From Candidatus Edwardsbacteria bacterium RifOxyA12_full_54_48 (GTDB taxonomy: Bacteria > Edwardsbacteria > AC1 > EtOH8), in NCBI GenBank assembly GCA_001777915.1, contig MFFN01000003.1, positions 62,001-126,000 on the forward strand: a stretch of 64,000 bases of DNA, in the 5' to 3' direction. Below, piece by piece: positions 61,324 through 64,000 of this stretch. Position 1 is the stretch's first letter; every line of letters starts with the position of its first letter. The notes beneath the pieces were generated by a model. The model saw only the letters and a program-made list of their open reading frames with translations, had not been told where the DNA came from and ran no database searches. Both the position numbers and the translations under genes were made by a program.

Positions 61324-63018
61324 TCATCGGACGCCGCCGCTGGCCGATCTCATGACCGCCCTCAGGTTGGTCTGGTATGACCGGTTGCCGGGATCGAGCG
61401 TCAGCGCCTGCTCCAGGTATTTTTGGGCGGAATCTGGAAGGTTTCGCCGATAGTAGACGATGCCCAGGTTGTTAAGGGCCTGGTGATCATCCGGCTGGAA
61501 TTCCAGCATTCGGGTGAAGCTGGTCCCAGCGCGACCCAGGTCGCCGAGCTCCAGATACAGAGTGCCCAAATTCATCCGGGCGTCCCGGAAGGAAGGGGAT
61601 ATCTCCAGGGCCTTGTTGAAGCCGGCCTCCGCTTCCCGGTACCGGCCCTGTGACATCTGGGCTATTCCCAGGTCATTGTAACCGTGAGGATAATCACCCT
61701 TCAGAGCGACAACTTTTTTAAAGGCTCTTTCGGCCTCCTTCAGCCGGCCGTTCTGCAGAAAGAGCCGGCCCTGCATATCGTGAACATAATACAGGCTGGG
61801 GGAGGACCTGACGGCGTAATCCCAAAAGACATTTTCGTTCTTGAAATCTTCGGCGTGAACCACGGTTTTGACCCCCAGCAGGATCAGGACTATTGAATAT
61901 ATCGCATAGGACACGGCCGGCCTCTGGGCCGCCATCAACCAGATATTCAGTTCCAGGACCATTATGATAAAGCCGATCAGCGGCAGATAAAGGCGATGCT
62001 CCATGAAATTGGCATAATCGGTGCTGCTGAAGAAATTGGGGGCCAGGAACAGCAGAAACCAGCCTAAACCTAACAAAAACGACCTTCGGTTCCTGAGGCC
62101 CATCAATATCCCGCTTACCAATATCCCGGCTCCGGCCAAAGCTATCACCAGGCTGGTGTCCCGGGGGACCGGGATGGCGGCGAATTTCAACGGGATGACG
62201 ATCTTGCCGATATAGCCCAGCAGGCCGCTGGCGATATCGGGCAGACTGTTGACCGTGGTCTCCCCCAGTCCCGGGGCGGCCGTCATTTTCATGAACAGCC
62301 ACAAACTGCCTATGACCAGCCACCCGGCAATCAGCTGGAAATACATCTTAAAGACTGCCTCCCTTTTCCCCAGCCAGGCGAACAACAATAGCAGCGCCGG
62401 AAGCAACAACGCCGTCTCCTTGGCAAAGACGGCCAGCAGGCCGGAGGCAAAATGCAGGAACAGCCACAGGACCTTCTTCTTTTCCAGATATCTGTCCCAG
62501 AATATGAAAGAAGCCAGGACCCAGACGGTCAAAATAATATCGTTGCGCCCCGGGATCCAGGCCACCGCCTGCACCAGGACCGGGTGGATCGAAAAAATGG
62601 ATGACGCGATGAAAGAGGCCCTGGCGGAATATTTGAGCGTTACCAGCAGATAGAACAGCAGGCAGCAGCAGGCCGCGTGCAGCAGGATATTGGTCAGGTG
62701 ATAGCCCCAGGCGTTTTTTCCGCTGTACAGGGAATCCAGTATGAAGGAGACCGTCAGCAGCGGGCGGTACAGGGCGCCGTTGCCCCCATAGGCATCGGCT
62801 TTGAAAGCCCCGACAATGTTGCCGATATCGCCTATCAGGCTGTAATTCTCCACTATCAGTCCGTAGTCATCCATCAGGGTGTAGCCGTGCCGCATAACGG
62901 GCAGATATACGGCTATGGCAAGAACCGCCACCGCCAGGCAAAGGACCAATCTCCGGCCAGCCCTCGGCTTGGCATTGGTTTTTATTTTATCTGTTTTTCT
63001 AGGCAAGGCCCGTTTCAA
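61324..63018 (-). CDS. GT-C-type membrane glycosyltransferase-like protein with C-terminal TPR repeats
   Basis: A 564-residue protein with about ten to twelve membrane helices. An acidic first loop (YTLMDDYGLIVENY) resembles the Asp pair of GT-C mannosyltransferases, and LTNILLHAACCCLLFYL and HPVLVQAVAWIPGRND are family-like segments seen in TMTC-type proteins. The C-terminal third holds at least four TPR units (for example GYNDLGIAQMSQGRYREAEAGFNKALEISP). Transfer of a lipid-linked sugar to exported proteins is plausible. Not assigned to a named enzyme. Confidence 0.75.
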   Translation of the reverse strand: MKRALPRKTDKIKTNAKPRAGRRLVLCLAVAVLAIAVYLPVMRHGYTLMDDYGLIVENYSLIGDIGNIVGAFKADAYGGNGALYRPLLTVSFILDSLYSGKNAWGYHLTNILLHAACCCLLFYLLVTLKYSARASFIASSIFSIHPVLVQAVAWIPGRNDIILTVWVLASFIFWDRYLEKKKVLWLFLHFASGLLAVFAKETALLLPALLLLFAWLGKREAVFKMYFQLIAGWLVIGSLWLFMKMTAAPGLGETTVNSLPDIASGLLGYIGKIVIPLKFAAIPVPRDTSLVIALAGAGILVSGILMGLRNRRSFLLGLGWFLLFLAPNFFSSTDYANFMEHRLYLPLIGFIIMVLELNIWLMAAQRPAVSYAIYSIVLILLGVKTVVHAEDFKNENVFWDYAVRSSPSLYYVHDMQGRLFLQNGRLKEAERAFKKVVALKGDYPHGYNDLGIAQMSQGRYREAEAGFNKALEISPSFRDARMNLGTLYLELGDLGRAGTSFTRMLEFQPDDHQALNNLGIVYYRRNLPDSAQKYLEQALTLDPGNRSYQTNLRAVMRSASGGVR

Positions 63019-63041
63019 AGTATTTTGCTGTTAAGATGTGG

Positions 63042-63743
63042 TCATTCGGCGAAGGCCTTGGCGGCGGCGCTCAAACTATCCAGCAGTTTTTGGTAAGCGG
63101 CCAGATCGGTCAATACCTTTTTCTCCCGGTAGGTGATGCCCTGATCGTCGACCCTGACCCCGGGATACTTATTATAAAGGGACAGCAATGTTTGCTGGAA
63201 CTCGGAGCGCTTTACCAGATACTTGATCTTCATCTCATCCTGGCCGGAGATGTAGACCTTGTTGTCAAGGTCGGGGTTGCCGGTGCTGATGGATTGCTTG
63301 CCGAAAATATTTTTGCCCATCTTGGAAAGGAAGTTGCCCACCACGATGTTCAACCCCATTCCCAGTGGTTGGCTGAACAGCAGCTGCACCACCGTAAAGC
63401 TCTTCTTGTCCTTCTTCTCGGTCCGGATGATGACCTTATAGCCATGGTATTTTCCGGCCACCCGCCAGGGGGAGAATCCCGACACCACCTTTTTGACCAG
63501 CCCCTGGAGGTCGATCCCGGCATCTCTGGGACGATGATAGGCGGGACGGACCGGTTTGCCCTGGCCCATGAATGACAGCGGGTCGGTCTGGCTGAACTCC
63601 AGCCCCAGCTTCAGGGCGATATCCCTCATCTTCTCTTTCTGTTTTTTCAGGCTGAAATAGCTTCCGATAAGGGCCACTGCGAATATTATCGAAAAGAGAA
63701 GAAAGGGGAACAGATCATTTATCATCCCGGGATCGATCTTCAT
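63042..63743 (-). CDS. Hypothetical membrane-anchored protein
   Basis: A 233-residue protein not recognised. One N-terminal helix (LFPFLLFSIIFAVALIGSYF) is followed by a basic stretch and a soluble domain beginning IALKLGLEFSQTDPLSFMG. The domain has the look of small membrane-tethered DUF proteins with a KYHGYKVIIRTEKKDKK segment. It sits between the TPR protein and the rmuC end, 12 bases after the latter, and may be co-transcribed with rmuC. Confidence 0.6.
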   Translation of the reverse strand: MKIDPGMINDLFPFLLFSIIFAVALIGSYFSLKKQKEKMRDIALKLGLEFSQTDPLSFMGQGKPVRPAYHRPRDAGIDLQGLVKKVVSGFSPWRVAGKYHGYKVIIRTEKKDKKSFTVVQLLFSQPLGMGLNIVVGNFLSKMGKNIFGKQSISTGNPDLDNKVYISGQDEMKIKYLVKRSEFQQTLLSLYNKYPGVRVDDQGITYREKKVLTDLAAYQKLLDSLSAAAKAFAE

Positions 63744-63755
63744 AAACCACCTCTA

Positions 63756-64000
63756 TTAGGTTATCTCCTTGGTCTGCTCCAGATGTTTTCCCTCCACGCT
63801 CTCCAGCCGGTCCTCGAAGCGGAGCAGCCTCTTCTCGGCCTCCTCGTATTTCTTCCAGGCGTTGCCGATATGGGTGCCCACCACGTCGAACTCCCCCCGG
63901 AATTTGCCCAGGTCCCCGGCCAGTCGGGACAATGATTCGATTATCTCCTGGGCCCTCTCCTCCACCTTCATGCCCCGCAGGCCCAGGATGATGGCCTGCA
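63756..64000 (-). CDS. rmuC: RmuC-family DNA recombination protein (N-terminal part outside window)
   Basis: Only the last 81 or so residues are visible, ending in KTKEIT-like sequence. The segment QAIILGLRGMKVEERAQEIIE and the helical GDLGKFRGEFDVVGTHIGNAWKKYEEAEKRL match the C terminus of RmuC, a coiled-coil protein with a restriction-nuclease-like core. The reading frame stays open to the end of the window, so an internal ATG at 63971 is not the start. Confidence 0.75.
   Translation of the reverse strand, partial: QAIILGLRGMKVEERAQEIIESLSRLAGDLGKFRGEFDVVGTHIGNAWKKYEEAEKRLLRFEDRLESVEGKHLEQTKEIT

Overview
The window reads as chromosomal DNA of a diderm (Gram-negative-type) bacterium. Outer-membrane logic is visible in an LptE-like lipoprotein, an MlaD/MCE protein, a Wza/SLBB-type export protein and a Wzx/Wzy/Wzz capsule system. 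A PorX-like response regulator with a PglZ-type domain, a PorY-like kinase, a DUF4833-like protein and TPR/GT-C membrane proteins point to the FCB superphylum or one of its candidate phyla (an Edwardsbacteria/TA06/WOR-3-like lineage). That placement is inference; no rRNA gene is present. Most genes are moderately GC-rich, while a few stretches (1-3.2 kb, 18.4-19.2 kb, 30.4-30.95 kb, 47.4-49.3 kb) are clearly AT-rich and look acquired.

Layout. (1) 0-10.5 kb, all on the minus strand: exopolysaccharide locus. The distal operon (SLBB export, Wzz, Wzy, Wzx, methyltransferase) has a near-consensus promoter and a hairpin leader. Upstream lies a nucleotide-sugar operon (gmd, rmd, an RmlC-like epimerase, rfbB, UDP-sugar dehydrogenase) ending in a perfect palindromic terminator. 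(2) 10.6-11.5 kb: a solo GIY-YIG nuclease among degenerate repeats carrying pieces of tRNA-Ser(GGA). (3) 11.6-18.4 kb: PmbA/TldE, a MuiA/DUF4139 protein, a three-gene Rnf-like module (E-, A- and B-like), a PAP2 phosphatase and an MCE protein. (4) 18.4-30.4 kb: an inserted serine protease, then housekeeping genes radA, ispD, ispF, dedA, HU, priA, an NHL protein, lptE-like, rlmD-like, rimI, tsaB and tsaE. (5) 30.4-47.3 kb: signalling block with PorX-like and PorY-like proteins, a 1,579-residue eight-GAF diguanylate cyclase and a 2,475-residue protein with about fifteen PAS domains, two GAFs and an HD-GYP domain, the latter overlapping purD. (6) 47.4-49.4 kb: AT-rich accessory island with a RAYT-type transposase and matching palindromes. 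(7) 49.4-58.7 kb: ispE, spoVG, a structured-RNA candidate, a duplicated GIY-YIG/tRNA-Gln locus, then prs-L25-pth-S6-ssb-ssb-S18-L9-PTS IIA-zinc ribbon-L28 and nudix-ruvX-mltG. (8) 58.7-64 kb, minus strand: era, a DUF4833-like protein, a NapH-like ferredoxin, a GT-C/TPR protein, an unknown protein and the 3' end of rmuC.

The most unusual observations are: the Rnf-like A/E pair has lost all four cysteines expected to hold the intramembrane iron-sulfur cluster while its ferredoxin partner keeps abundant cysteines; two distant tRNA genes each sit beside a solo GIY-YIG nuclease, a partial tRNA copy and a shared non-coding motif; two giant sensor proteins with opposite c-di-GMP activities adjoin one another; and a candidate structured RNA lies downstream of spoVG. 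Starts were refined by hand where a ribosome-binding site, ATGA overlap or promoter made the choice clear.
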